Part shown: positions 27,262-36,457 of the stretch, piece by piece
Numbering within the stretch: position 1 is the first letter of the stretch
Layout of the letters: every line of letters starts with the position of its first letter
Assembly: GCF_008935055.1 (NCBI RefSeq)
Contig: NZ_CP043028.1
Span: 1,766,501-1,830,500 of the forward strand
Reading direction: 5' to 3'
Origin: Pseudobutyrivibrio xylanivorans
GTDB taxonomy: Bacteria; Bacillota; Clostridia; Lachnospirales; Lachnospiraceae
DNA: 64,000 nucleotides
Notes under the pieces: model-generated
Database searches by the model: none
Seen by the model: the letters and a program-made list of their open reading frames with translations, nothing else
What the model was told of the DNA's origin: nothing
Program-made: the position numbers and the translations under genes

Positions 27262-27993
27262 ATGAAAAAAACTGCATTGATTACAGGCGCTAGTCGTGGT
27301 ATTGGCAAAGCAATTGCCAGAGCATTGGCTTCTGATGGATATCATCTTGCCCTCTTCTGCCACAGCAATATTGAAATGCTAAGAGATTTAGCTCAGGAGC
27401 TTACTGAAGAGTATAAGGTAGAGGTTTACACCTACTGTGGAAATATCGCAGATTTTGAGTTTACTGTTACCTCCTGCGAGGACGCTTTGGACAAGCTTGG
27501 GCGCATAGATGTCCTAATAAATAATGCAGGAAAAGCCTCAATCGGACTCCTTACTGATATGACTGCCATGGACTGGAACAGTATGCTTGGTACCAATCTG
27601 TCATCACTTTTCTATACTGCAAAAGCAATTGTACCAAGTATGATAAGACACAAGTCTGGAAATATTATCAATATCAGCTCTATGTGGGGTTCGGTAGGTG
27701 CAAGCTGCGAGGTAGCCTACTCTGCAACCAAGGGTGGTATGAACGCCTTTACCAAGGCCCTTGCAAAGGAGCTTGCTCCAAACGGAGTTGCCGTCAATGC
27801 AATCGCCTGCGGCGTGGTGGACACAGATATGAATGGCATGCTATCTCCTGAAGAGAAGGCTGAGCTTGCTGAGGAAATCCCTGTAGGCAAGTTCTGTACC
27901 CCAGATGAAATCGCAGAAGTTGTGCTTGGCATAATAAAAGCCCCATCATATATGACAGGGCAGATTATTGGTGTAGACGGGGGGTATATTTAA
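27262..27993 (+). CDS. SDR oxidoreductase, YmfI/FabG-like
   Basis: The 243-residue short-chain dehydrogenase has the NAD(P) motif TGASRGIGKAIA, INNAG, and the catalytic Ser-Tyr-Lys in SSMWG..YSATKGG. FabG would give a 3-oxoacyl-ACP reductase. However, the segment SSMWGSVGASCEVAYSATK resembles the YmfI-type enzyme that reduces 5-aminopentanonylated elongation factor P. It is a single gene away from any fatty acid operon, which favours the second reading. Its leader carries three hairpins and its stop is followed by element copy E. Confidence 0.8.
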   Translation: MKKTALITGASRGIGKAIARALASDGYHLALFCHSNIEMLRDLAQELTEEYKVEVYTYCGNIADFEFTVTSCEDALDKLGRIDVLINNAGKASIGLLTDMTAMDWNSMLGTNLSSLFYTAKAIVPSMIRHKSGNIINISSMWGSVGASCEVAYSATKGGMNAFTKALAKELAPNGVAVNAIACGVVDTDMNGMLSPEEKAELAEEIPVGKFCTPDEIAEVVLGIIKAPSYMTGQIIGVDGGYI

Positions 27994-28000
27994 ACTCCAC

Positions 28001-28085
28001 GTCGGTTACGGCTACAAGCCTTGGTATTACTTCTGGGCACTACATGTGCCCTGCCAGTAACACCAAGAGCTTGATGCCTACCGAC
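28001..28085 (-). repeat. Bulged-U hairpin element, copy E (3' of WYL gene)
   Basis: Outer arms GTCGG and CCGAC differ from copy D by a compensated T-A to C-G pair. The core CAAGC-U-CTTGG pairs with CCAAG-GCTTG. The apical hairpin GGGCAC-AUGUA-GTGCCC is the longest of the family. It overlaps the last two codons and stop (TAG) of the WYL gene at 28078-28085 and lies between convergent genes. Confidence 0.9.
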
Positions 28086-29049
28086 TTACACTTAACATCC
28101 CCTCCAAGTACGCTTCGAATTTACGGCATTCGGCTTCGGGGAAGGTGATTGTTGCACCGATGCCTACAAGCCAGCCGTAGAGCTGTGGAGAAACCGCCAC
28201 ACTCACTCTGGCTTTTACGTATTTGTCACCATCCTGTCGAATATCAACAGTTGTTCCAAATTTGTCCAATACCACACCAATAAGATGTTTAGCAAAACGA
28301 ATAGTGATAGTGAGCTCCTCTCCTGCAAACATACTGACATGATGTCTGGCATATTCCTGTGGGTTCAATGTGTCGCGCTGCTCCTTGCCAATACGCGTCT
28401 CATCAAGCATTTCAGCAGATACCATCTTGTCCACACGATAGTGGCGTATCTCTTGGTTTTCCCCATCAAACGCTACGAGATAATAATTTTCATCATTTCT
28501 AATGAGAAAAGCAGGGCTCACCCTGTAAACTTTTCCTCCGTGACGGGGCTTCATTTCTTTTGAAAGTGTCCACTCCTGATATTTGAAGGACATCATCTTG
28601 TCATTATCCAAGCACTGATAAATAACATCAATTGTATAGAAAATCTTTTCATTAGATGCCGTTGCCTTTTCAGGCACAACCACCTGACGCTGAAGCTGTG
28701 TGGCATCATCCACACCAGCCAATGAGGTTATCTTATCCACAAGCTCCTTGGTTTTCTTCTGAGATATAAACTTTGATGCACCCACTGCATCCACAAGAAG
28801 CTTCAGCTCTGCAAGCTCAAACACGCGAGATGCTATATAGTATCCCTTGTCTCCTTTGACCACATCAACACCTGCTTCCATCAGCGTATCCATATCCTTA
28901 TAGACACTTTTTCGCTCTGCTGGAATACCTCTGGCCTCAAGCCTGCGGGTCATCTCCACTGCATTTATCTGATGATTTTCATCGCTCTCTTCCATAAGAA
29001 TCTGGTATTCATTTATTATCTTTAATTTTTGTCCTCCAACGTGTGGCAT
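28078..29049 (-). CDS. WYL-domain transcriptional regulator
   Basis: The 323-residue protein has an N-terminal winged helix (KIINEYQILMEESDENHQINAVEMTRRL, then AERKSVYKDMDTLMEAG) and a WYL domain from about 145 (MMSFKYQEWTLSKEMKPRHGGKVYRVSPAFLIRNDENYYLVAFD), with the C-terminal WCX extension. WYL proteins bind nucleic-acid or nucleotide ligands and regulate defence or DNA-repair genes in some bacteria. No defence genes lie nearby; the divergent neighbour is murL. The ribosome-binding site is GAGGAG. Confidence 0.9.
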   Translation of the reverse strand: MPHVGGQKLKIINEYQILMEESDENHQINAVEMTRRLEARGIPAERKSVYKDMDTLMEAGVDVVKGDKGYYIASRVFELAELKLLVDAVGASKFISQKKTKELVDKITSLAGVDDATQLQRQVVVPEKATASNEKIFYTIDVIYQCLDNDKMMSFKYQEWTLSKEMKPRHGGKVYRVSPAFLIRNDENYYLVAFDGENQEIRHYRVDKMVSAEMLDETRIGKEQRDTLNPQEYARHHVSMFAGEELTITIRFAKHLIGVVLDKFGTTVDIRQDGDKYVKARVSVAVSPQLYGWLVGIGATITFPEAECRKFEAYLEGMLSVSR

Positions 29050-29142
29050 CGACTGTCTCCTCTAGTGTTTAATTTACACAATTTTGTGATATACTCTTAT
29101 AGTTAATTATAAAGAAATCTATAATCACAATAAAGGATATAT

Positions 29143-30537
29143 ATGAGCAGACAAGATTTTTATAAAAAATTCAGAGAGGACTATCCTACCTTTACTTATC
29201 AGGGATATTCCTATGATTTAAATGATTCTGGAATTAGCATGACTTTCGATTTTTCCATCGACGGTCTCAGCGAGTTCCATCCAACCTGGAGCATACCTCG
29301 CATCAACAGGATTGATGCTGTTGATGAAGAGCTTATTGACGAAATGGTATTTTCACTGGGCATGGTAGAGCTTGTAAGCTATTGGAAAATCGCATGCCCA
29401 CCTACCGTTATCATCAAAGACAGAAAGCTTTCTACCGAACAGATTGGCTGGTGGAAGAAGCTTTACTTTAATGGGCTTGGCGAGTTTTATTACACCAATG
29501 GCATTGAAGAAGATTTCGACGATTTCATGACAATTCAGTGCGATGGCACAAAGGAATCCTACTGCAATTCAGCCACCTACAATACGACGTCACTTGGCTC
29601 TAAACAGCCTCGTGTAATGATTCCAGTTGGCGGAGGCAAGGACTCAGTTGTTTCTATCGAGCTTCTTCTTGATAAGGCTGATGTGAATTGCTATGTTATC
29701 AACTCACGTGGCGCTACAGATGCTACTGTTGAGGTCGGTGGGCTTACAGACCGTACAATTTATGCTAAGCGCACTCTTGATAAAAACATGCTCGATTTAA
29801 ACGCAAAGGGATTTTTGAATGGTCACACTCCATTCTCTGCCTTGGTTGCATTTTCAAGCATTATCGCAGGCTACTTAAATGGCTTGGACTTCGTTGCTCT
29901 TTCTAATGAATCAAGTGCCAACGAATCAACAGTTGCCGACAGCTATGTAAACCATCAGTATTCAAAGAGCTTTGAGTTCGAGGCAGATTTCAGACGCTAT
30001 GAGCGCCAGTTCATCGGTTCAGGGGTATTTTATTTCAGCTTCCTGCGCCCACTTTCAGAGCTTCAGATTGCTATGCTATTTTCACGTTTCAAGAAGTACC
30101 ACGGCATTTTCAAGAGCTGTAACGTAGGTAGCAAGCAGGATATTTGGTGTGGTCACTGCCCTAAGTGCCTATTTGTTTACATCATCCTATCTCCATTCCT
30201 CTCTTTGGCGGAACTGGACGCCATCTTCGGAAAGCGACTTTTTGAAGATGAAACTCTCATGAAGGATTTTGACAAGCTTTGTGGTATTCTTCCAGAAAAA
30301 CCATTTGAATGTGTAGGCAGCCGTGATGAAGTAAATGCTGCAATCACCGAAAGCATCAGTCGATATGCAAAAGATCAGATTCCTCTTCCTGTGCTGTTAA
30401 TGCACTATCAGGATTCATCTGTTGTGCCAGCAATTGCTTTCGACAAATATAAGAATCAATTTTCATCTGAACATGCTTTAGATGAATATTTTGAAAAGAT
30501 AATAAAGGACGCTTTAGCAAATGAAGGAAACAATTAG
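29143..30537 (+). CDS. murL: UDP-MurNAc-L-Ala-L-Glu epimerase MurL
   Basis: The 464-residue protein matches the MurL family, which epimerises the terminal L-Glu of UDP-MurNAc-L-Ala-L-Glu to D-Glu. Features are a PP-loop-like PVGGGKDSVVS (about 161-171), NGHTPFSA, the SNESSANEST motif (about 254-263) and a cysteine motif CGHCPKC (336-342). The next gene, overlapping by 17 bp, is a MurD-like ligase, the partner expected for this route. MurL was characterised in Xanthomonas, so its presence in this clostridial relative is notable. AAAGGA precedes the ATG. Confidence 0.85.
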   Translation: MSRQDFYKKFREDYPTFTYQGYSYDLNDSGISMTFDFSIDGLSEFHPTWSIPRINRIDAVDEELIDEMVFSLGMVELVSYWKIACPPTVIIKDRKLSTEQIGWWKKLYFNGLGEFYYTNGIEEDFDDFMTIQCDGTKESYCNSATYNTTSLGSKQPRVMIPVGGGKDSVVSIELLLDKADVNCYVINSRGATDATVEVGGLTDRTIYAKRTLDKNMLDLNAKGFLNGHTPFSALVAFSSIIAGYLNGLDFVALSNESSANESTVADSYVNHQYSKSFEFEADFRRYERQFIGSGVFYFSFLRPLSELQIAMLFSRFKKYHGIFKSCNVGSKQDIWCGHCPKCLFVYIILSPFLSLAELDAIFGKRLFEDETLMKDFDKLCGILPEKPFECVGSRDEVNAAITESISRYAKDQIPLPVLLMHYQDSSVVPAIAFDKYKNQFSSEHALDEYFEKIIKDALANEGNN

Positions 30538-31810
30538 AAATTTAGTAAATGATAAAAAGGTTTTAATTTTAGGCTTTGGACGTGAAGGACAATCAAGCTT
30601 TCGAATGATTTCATCAGTTGGAGGTTATGAGTGTCTTGATATAGCAGATGCTAATGCTGTAACTTCAGACCTTACCGCTATGCACAATGTCATTACTGGT
30701 CCTTCCTACTTGGATTGCTTGGATGACTATGATGTAGTTTTCAAAAGCCCAGGAATCGTTCTTCCAAAGGACATTAAGGAGTATAAATGCCACATCACCT
30801 GCCAGGCTGATATGTTCCTCGAAGTATACGGTGCTCAGACTATAGGAATCACAGGAACTAAGGGAAAATCCACAACATCTTCACTTTTATATCATATACT
30901 TAAAGAGTGTGGAAAGGACGTGCTTTTCGGAGGAAATATCGGTCTTCCTATTTTCGATATTACAGACCGTATTCATCCACGTACCATTATCGTCTTTGAG
31001 CTTTCCTGCCACCAGCTTGAGTATGCTCATTTTTCACCATCAAAGGCTATCCTTTTGAACCTTTACGAAGATCACCTTGACCACTATGGTTCAGTTGAAA
31101 AATATTGGAATGCAAAGAAGAATCTTTATCGCAATCAAGGCTATTGTGATTTCCTCTTCTGCAATCCTGATTTCCTTCCAAAACAGGGAGAATGCAAGGC
31201 AGCAATAATCAAGGTAAAAACTGGCGATTTGCCATTTAGCTCTTTCGAGGAAATTCCAGGTGTAACCTTACGTGGCAGCCACAATTTGTTTAACACAGCG
31301 TTTGTTTATGATGTTTGCCGAAGATATGATATCAGTGACAAGGACTTCATGGCAGCACTTGCAAGCTTTAAAACTCTTGCTCACCGCCTTGAATTTTTAG
31401 GAAATAAGGACGGAGTAGATTACTACGATGATTCAATTTCAACTACGGTTGAATCTGCAATAAGTGCAATCAAAGCTATTCCAAACGCTGGAACAATTCT
31501 TCTTGGAGGCATGGACAGAGGAATCGATTATGACCCTCTTGTAGAATTTTTACAGACCAGAAATTTAGAGCACATTATCCTTATGTACGACAGTGGAAAA
31601 GTGCTTTTAGACAAGCTTCAGGCTGTTGCAACGCCAGAGTTTATGGAGCATGTTCACTACATCAAAGAATTAGCTGACGCCTGCACCTATGTTAAGGAAA
31701 ACGCAAGCAAAGGATCTGCTGTTATACTTTCTCCGGCTGCTGCAAGCTACGGAGTATTTAAGAACTTTGAGGAACGCGGAGATTTCTTCAAAAACCAGAT
31801 TGGTTTCTAG
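30521..31810 (+). CDS. murD2: UDP-MurNAc-L-alanine--L-glutamate ligase MurD2
   Basis: The 429-residue Mur ligase shows the N-terminal VLILGFGREGQSS, the ATP loop GITGTKGKSTTSS (109-121), ELSCHQLEY and LLNLYEDHLDHYGSVEKYWNAK. Paired directly with murL (17-bp overlap, ribosome-binding site inside murL), it is best read as MurD2, which adds L-Glu instead of D-Glu. Divergence from ordinary MurD in the D-Glu-binding C-terminal domain would be expected, but I cannot verify substrate stereochemistry from sequence. Whether a classical murD and murI also exist lies outside the window. Confidence 0.85.
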   Translation: MKETIRNLVNDKKVLILGFGREGQSSFRMISSVGGYECLDIADANAVTSDLTAMHNVITGPSYLDCLDDYDVVFKSPGIVLPKDIKEYKCHITCQADMFLEVYGAQTIGITGTKGKSTTSSLLYHILKECGKDVLFGGNIGLPIFDITDRIHPRTIIVFELSCHQLEYAHFSPSKAILLNLYEDHLDHYGSVEKYWNAKKNLYRNQGYCDFLFCNPDFLPKQGECKAAIIKVKTGDLPFSSFEEIPGVTLRGSHNLFNTAFVYDVCRRYDISDKDFMAALASFKTLAHRLEFLGNKDGVDYYDDSISTTVESAISAIKAIPNAGTILLGGMDRGIDYDPLVEFLQTRNLEHIILMYDSGKVLLDKLQAVATPEFMEHVHYIKELADACTYVKENASKGSAVILSPAAASYGVFKNFEERGDFFKNQIGF

Positions 31811-31860
31811 AGGCTTCCACTTGAGGGGAAGCTGTCACCGAAGGTGACTGATGAGGTGGC
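31810..31860 (+). repeat. MITE-like hairpin repeat carrying a ribosome-binding site
   Basis: AGGCTTCC..GGAAGCT and a perfect GTCACC-GAA-GGTGAC hairpin (31834-31848) are followed by TGATGAGGTGG. From general knowledge, this two-hairpin motif (GGGGAAGCTGTCACC..GGTGACTGATGAGG) recurs in gut Lachnospiraceae genomes. It abuts the murD2 stop, and its terminal GAGGTGG is positioned as the ribosome-binding site of the next gene. Confidence 0.6.
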
Positions 31861-31864
31861 AATT

Positions 31865-32137
31865 ATGAAAAAGTCAAGACTAAATTTCCTAAATGAACAG
31901 GGGCCTGTGACCAAGCACTGCTCAAAGTGCGGCCGCAGAATCCCTGTCAATTCACCTTATGACCTTTGCAAAGAGTGTATGAAAAGAGAACTCTTTCCAA
32001 AGGTAAAAGACTATATTAATGACAATTATGATGTTAATGAGATGATGGTTGCGGAAGAATTCGGAATCGACCGCTCCATCGTTCATGAATGGGTACGTGA
32101 GGGACACCTCGAATACCGTCAACGACCGAAATTTTAA
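31865..32137 (+). CDS. Zinc-ribbon/HTH protein, YvyF-like flagellar-operon type
   Basis: The 90-residue protein (start at the ATG preceded by GAGGTGG; an upstream in-frame ATG at 31844 lies in the repeat) has a zinc ribbon CSKCGRRIPVNSPYDLCKEC (two CxxC pairs). A small helix-turn-helix follows (VNEMMVAEEFGIDRSIVHEWVREG). Ribbon plus short HTH resembles the YvyF/TIGR03826 proteins encoded with flagellar genes in Firmicutes. No flagellar gene is adjacent here, so the role is unclear. Confidence 0.65.
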   Translation: MKKSRLNFLNEQGPVTKHCSKCGRRIPVNSPYDLCKECMKRELFPKVKDYINDNYDVNEMMVAEEFGIDRSIVHEWVREGHLEYRQRPKF

Positions 32138-32142
32138 CAGCT

Positions 32143-32180
32143 CCCTTACCTTTTTTATAGGAGTTTTTTAACAGCCCCTT
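32143..32180 (+). repeat. 40-bp repeat, copy 1 (pair with 36453-36490)
   Basis: CTCCCTTACC, six Ts, ATAGGAG, six Ts and AACAGCCCCTT closely match 36453-36490. AGCTCC/GGAGTT can pair and is followed by T4, giving a weak terminator for the zinc-ribbon gene. The TTTTTTAACAGCCCC end resembles the IS1182 terminal repeat at 1776-1790 (TTTTTTCACAGCCCC), so it may be an IS remnant. Confidence 0.5.
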
Positions 32181-32211
32181 TCCTGTTTTTCCTATTAAAA
32201 TCAAATAACCA

Positions 32212-34149
32212 ATTAAGTAGGAGGCGGTGGCTAACCGCCGTCCTCTCATGGCACCGTACGTACCGTTCGGTATACGGCGCTTTCAATAGTTGACGTGCAC
32301 AGACTGATAGGCTGTGGCTAAATCATAGAAGCCACTGTTTATCAGTCTTTCTTTTGTCATTGCCATGTTGACTGCGACTGTATGTGTGGTAAACCAATGT
32401 CCGCGCCGACTGTTTCCAGCCATATGCGCCAAGTCCTTGGGCACGCCCATCTTTATGAGATTGCGTACTTTAGTTTTTGGCTTCTTCCACTGTTTCCATA
32501 TACACATACGTATTCTGTGATAGAGCCACCCATTGATATCGTCTATGTTATACTTCATGCTTGCTATACCGTAGTAGTTAAGCCATCCTCTCGCATATAC
32601 CTTGATTTTCTCAAGACTAGGCTTGATGGACTGCACAGACTTACGGGAAGATAAATCTTTCAGCTTTGACTTGAACTTCTTCCATGACTTTGGATGAACT
32701 CTGACGAAAACGCCACTCCCGTTCCTTCCCAATGCAAAGCCAAGGAATTTAAAATTTCGGATTGCAAACACGCTTACAGTACGGCTTTTCTCACGATTAA
32801 CCGTTAGCTTCAGTTTGTCTTCGAGATATTTCGTACTGCTTTCCAAGAGTCTCTCTGATGCTCTTTTGCTTTTCGCTAGAAGAACGATATCATCTGCATA
32901 TCTTATGCAGGGCACACCTCTTTTCAGGAACTCTTGGTCAAACTCATTGAGGTAGATATTCGCAAGAAGTGGAGATAAATTCCCACCTTGCGGTGAACCT
33001 TCTTCTGTATCAATGACCACTCCGTTTTCCATTACACCACTTTTCAGATAACGCTTTATAAGCTGAACTACACGTTCATCCATCACATTCTTTCTGAGCA
33101 GTTTGATAAGGATTTCATGATTCAAGGTGTCGAAATACTTTGATAAATCCAAGACTACTGCAAAAGTGTAACCTTGTTCTGCGTATTCTTTTACCTTCTG
33201 TATAGCGTCCTTTGCGCTTCTGTTTGGACGATAGCCGTAGCTTCCATCCGCGAACAATGGTTCATAGATTGGCACTAACTGTTGAGTTATTGCCTGTTGG
33301 AGTGTTCGGTCTATCACGGTAGGTATGCCAAGCTTACGCACACCTCCATCTGGTTTTGGAATCACAACTCGCCTGACTGGCGATGGAGTATACTTACCAC
33401 GGTATATGCGGTCAGTTAACTCCTGCTGATGTTCCTTAAGGTACGGAAGTGCCTCTTCGATAGTCATTCCATCAATGCCTGGCGCTCCCTTGTTTGCCTT
33501 AACTCTTTTATACGCTCTGTTAAAGTTGTCCTTATACAGTATCGCTTCCAAGAGCTTCGGCTGTGCACTGTCTCTTTCTTTCCATATCCGATTGAATGAC
33601 CTAAGCGCTTTCGCATACCCTTCGTGTTCCGCACTATCTCTTTGCGAACAGCCATTATTATCAATGTTTTCTGCCATTAACAGTCATTCCTCCTTTCTCG
33701 GTCATACTTAAGACTCCTATTGATTCGGTCCTTCAGTTAGCATGTCCATGTTTCCATGTCCATATCCCTACTATGACCTCTGCTGACTTCTGCGTGTTCA
33801 GCACCGCCTCGTTTCCTTGTACGGTGGTTACTCCTTTCGGAGCGTTTCACACAGACCTCCCTAGGTACCACACGTTTCTTCCTCTCCATCCATCTGCCTC
33901 ATTTATCATGCATGATTCCGTGTAGTTATTGGGCTTCGACTTGTAATGCAGCCTTACCCTCATGCATAACCTCGTATGAGATTTCTGTACGTCAGACCGG
34001 AGATTTGCCCGTGGGTTAGTATGTTCCCCACATCCAGCTTCCTTCAGATTCCGCCTCACGGCGGACACCCTTGCTTTCGGCTATATCCTTCCCACTACCG
34101 GGCGGATTCAGGACTTTAACCCGTTAGAAACGTGCGCCGCTAGGCGCAC
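32212..34149 (-). mobile_element. Group II intron, class C type
   Basis: The 5' end GTGCGCC is at 34149 and a domain V-like hairpin (GCGCCGTAT.. pairing with ..GTACGGTGC) at about 32249-32279, followed by domain VI (GGACGGCGGTTAGCCACCGCC) and an end near AAT at 32212. The length is about 1.94 kb. The 5' ribozyme domains occupy 33678-34149 without other genes. The insertion point is 11 bp beyond the stem of a rho-independent terminator (34153-34189) belonging to the upstream chemoreceptor gene, exactly the target preference of class C introns. Boundary bases are approximate to a few nucleotides at the 3' end. Confidence 0.88.
32283..33677 (-). CDS. ltrA: Group II intron reverse transcriptase/maturase
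   Basis: The 464-residue protein contains RT motifs in order (GAPGIDGMTIEEA, YTPSPVRRVVIPKPDGG, DLSKYFDTLNHEIL, EEGSPQGGNLSPLLANIYLNEFD) with catalytic YADD at 260-263. A maturase/thumb domain follows, with GWLNYYGIASMKYNID and RIRMCIWKQWKKPKTK. It lacks a DNA-binding/HNH endonuclease domain, as in class C introns, and strongly resembles the E. rectale type enzyme. All catalytic motifs appear intact, so the intron may be active. Confidence 0.95.
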   Translation of the reverse strand: MAENIDNNGCSQRDSAEHEGYAKALRSFNRIWKERDSAQPKLLEAILYKDNFNRAYKRVKANKGAPGIDGMTIEEALPYLKEHQQELTDRIYRGKYTPSPVRRVVIPKPDGGVRKLGIPTVIDRTLQQAITQQLVPIYEPLFADGSYGYRPNRSAKDAIQKVKEYAEQGYTFAVVLDLSKYFDTLNHEILIKLLRKNVMDERVVQLIKRYLKSGVMENGVVIDTEEGSPQGGNLSPLLANIYLNEFDQEFLKRGVPCIRYADDIVLLAKSKRASERLLESSTKYLEDKLKLTVNREKSRTVSVFAIRNFKFLGFALGRNGSGVFVRVHPKSWKKFKSKLKDLSSRKSVQSIKPSLEKIKVYARGWLNYYGIASMKYNIDDINGWLYHRIRMCIWKQWKKPKTKVRNLIKMGVPKDLAHMAGNSRRGHWFTTHTVAVNMAMTKERLINSGFYDLATAYQSVHVNY

Positions 34150-34152
34150 ATT

Positions 34153-34189
34153 CAAAAAGAGCTACCCCCTGATAAATTCAGGGGGCAGC
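34153..34189 (-). terminator. Chemoreceptor terminator, group II intron target
   Basis: GCTACCCCCTGA (34161-34172) pairs with TCAGGGGGCAGC (34178-34189), followed on the minus strand by TCTTTTTG. It ends the gene at 34229 and lies immediately 5' of the intron. Confidence 0.9.
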
Positions 34190-34228
34190 CATTTTTTTGT
34201 ATATAACGATTTCAAATAGGAACATTTA

Positions 34229-36262
34229 TTACAGATCAGAATCAATCTTAAAGCGTGAAAGCTCATCATTGATGGAGAGTGCTGAATCTGATACGGAATT
34301 TGCTACAGTTTCTACGCCCTGGCTTTCAGAGGCAATCTGATTAGCACTTTCGGTAAGAGTGTACATTGTAGCTGATATTTCTTCTGAGCTTGCTGACTGT
34401 TGCTGTGAAATAGCTGCAACTGATGATGCGATGTCGTTTACCTCGCCCATCATGTTTATCATGTTCTTCATAGTTTCCGCAGCGATATTCAAATCTTCAT
34501 AAATCTTATTAAAGCTTGTACCAGCCTTTTCTACGGCTAAGCCACTTTCATTAATAGAATCAGTGTTGTGCTGAGACTTGTCAGCCAAATCTGAGATAAG
34601 TCCGGTAATCTGGCGGATGATATCGCCGATTTCCTTTGCAGCATCCTGAGAATTCTGAGCAAGCTTTCCGATTTCATCAGCAACTACTGCAAATCCTTTT
34701 CCAGCCTCACCAGCTCTTGCAGCTTCAATAGAAGCGTTAAGAGAAAGGAGATTGGTCTGTTCTGCGATAGAATCAATCATCTGAACAATATCTGTAATCT
34801 GTTTCGCTGAATCTCCAACAGTTAATACTACATCGTTCATTTCGCTCATGGATTCAGTAATTTTACTCATGTTTTCCTGAACAGCGGTCATATCTTCCTG
34901 CCCAATCTTGGCTTGATCTACAAGATTTAGCATTACTTCGTTTGTAGAATTTCCATTATCAGTCAAGTCAGAAACTGCGTGAGCAAGGCTTGTTGCATTT
35001 TCAGCAAGTTCGGCTACAGCATTGGAAATATCATCCATTGTATCCTGAATCTGTCCCATTGAAACAGACTGGTCAGTAGCTTCACTACTCATCTTTCCTG
35101 ATGCATTTTTAGAGGTTTCTGAATCGGCCTGAAGCTGTTCAGCCTTGCTCTGAATAGAACTGATAGCGCCATTCATAATAGAAACAAAGCTATCCATCTC
35201 TCGACTGATAAGACCAATTTCATCACCCTTGTCCTTAGGCATCTTTGTAGTAAAGTCACCTTCTGAAATCTTGTGAATGCTATCAGAAAGGATTGTTACA
35301 GGTTTTGTGATAATGTTTTTAACTGTGATTAATATGACTGAAATAATAACAATTACAAGAAGAATCATTACTATTATTGCAATATTGGTAAATTTGTTAG
35401 CATCCTTCATTACATCATCTTCTGAAACAGAAGATACAAGTACCCATGGTGTTCCAGGAATAGCCTTGGCAAAAACATAGTAATTTTCCTTAGCTGTAGG
35501 TTGATATATTTTTACTACATCTGTAGGCTCACCTTCAGCATATTTTTTAACTTCTTCAAGGTATGTGTTTCCTGATTCAGAAACCTTAGTACCATTTAGT
35601 GTTGGGTCAAAGTAACTGATAATGTCATCACCAGCCAATACCATAGAGCCACCAGTCTTCATAGGTGTAAGTGCTGCTACCTCTTCCTGAAGTTTTGATA
35701 AGAATACATCCGTAGCTGCAACACCGAACTGACCATCATAGAAATTGATATTTCTTACATATGTAACGCACAACTCATTAGTAGTTGAATCTACATAAGG
35801 TTCGATACATACAAAAGTTTCATTATCAACTCCGGCTGCATACCATCCACGCTCTGTTGGTTTCCAGTCAGCGGCCTGAATAGTACCATTAGCAAACAAA
35901 TAGGTATCATCCGAAAAACCTATGTAAATACCTGAATTTTCAACAGGTTTATATTTGGTTGATGGCTCAATATATTTGAGCATGGCATCATGATCTTCAA
36001 AATATACCTGTTCTAAGGTGTCACAATACTCGCCGAATTTAGAAGTAAGCATCTGAAATTTGGTTCCAAGTGCTCTAGAATTGGAATCAGTTTCAGCCAT
36101 TAAATCCATCAAAGCAATTTCTGTAATGATACTTCGGGCACTATAGGTAAGAAATCCAATGATGCTTATTGTACCAATTAAAATAATTGGAACCAAAGAA
36201 AACAGTAATGTTTTACCAATACTTCTTTTTACGGATAGTTCAGATGTTTTTACTTGTGCCAT
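34229..36262 (-). CDS. Methyl-accepting chemotaxis protein, dCache sensor
   Basis: The 677-residue receptor has a membrane helix at about 14-38, an extracellular dCache-type sensor (about 45-295, with [22 protein letters not shown] and [12 protein letters not shown]), a second helix at about 300-322, a HAMP domain and a long cytoplasmic coil. The signalling hairpin is [35 protein letters not shown]. The WYAAG and Y-D sensor features suggest small-molecule (perhaps amino acid) ligands, but the ligand is unknown. A strong AGGAGG site precedes the ATG, and an ATACAAT/ATTGTAT inverted repeat lies at 36283-36304. Confidence 0.94.
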   Translation of the reverse strand: MAQVKTSELSVKRSIGKTLLFSLVPIILIGTISIIGFLTYSARSIITEIALMDLMAETDSNSRALGTKFQMLTSKFGEYCDTLEQVYFEDHDAMLKYIEPSTKYKPVENSGIYIGFSDDTYLFANGTIQAADWKPTERGWYAAGVDNETFVCIEPYVDSTTNELCVTYVRNINFYDGQFGVAATDVFLSKLQEEVAALTPMKTGGSMVLAGDDIISYFDPTLNGTKVSESGNTYLEEVKKYAEGEPTDVVKIYQPTAKENYYVFAKAIPGTPWVLVSSVSEDDVMKDANKFTNIAIIVMILLVIVIISVILITVKNIITKPVTILSDSIHKISEGDFTTKMPKDKGDEIGLISREMDSFVSIMNGAISSIQSKAEQLQADSETSKNASGKMSSEATDQSVSMGQIQDTMDDISNAVAELAENATSLAHAVSDLTDNGNSTNEVMLNLVDQAKIGQEDMTAVQENMSKITESMSEMNDVVLTVGDSAKQITDIVQMIDSIAEQTNLLSLNASIEAARAGEAGKGFAVVADEIGKLAQNSQDAAKEIGDIIRQITGLISDLADKSQHNTDSINESGLAVEKAGTSFNKIYEDLNIAAETMKNMINMMGEVNDIASSVAAISQQQSASSEEISATMYTLTESANQIASESQGVETVANSVSDSALSINDELSRFKIDSDL

Positions 36263-36420
36263 TATGTATACCTCCTAAATAGTGATACAATATAAAATCA
36301 TTGTATAATCAAAATGTTAAATTGTATATGCAATTCACAAAAGAAACATTTTTTACTATAGATATCCTTTAATTATTCCTTTAATATTTTGTCTGTCACT
36401 TCTGGAAGTAAATGCACAAC

Positions 36421-36457
36421 AAAAAAAAGAGGAGTGAAATCCGAAGATTTCACTCCT
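36421..36457 (-). terminator. Terminator of the YhaN-like gene with UUCG tetraloop
   Basis: GGAGTGAAATC (36431-36441) pairs with GATTTCACTCC (36446-36456). On the minus strand the loop is UUCG closed by C-G, and the stem is followed by CTTTTTTTT. It lies about 40 bp after the stop of the gene at 36494. Confidence 0.9.

Noticed and set aside
27262..27993. Plain FabG assignment for the SDR gene
   Set aside because: Not excluded, but there are no fatty acid synthesis neighbours and the SSMWGSVGASCEVAYSATK segment looks more like the YmfI-type reductase, so I kept the broader call.
28078..29049. WYL regulator as part of a phage-defence island
   Set aside because: WYL proteins often control defence loci, but the neighbours are cell-wall, SDR and housekeeping genes with no nuclease, toxin or restriction genes.
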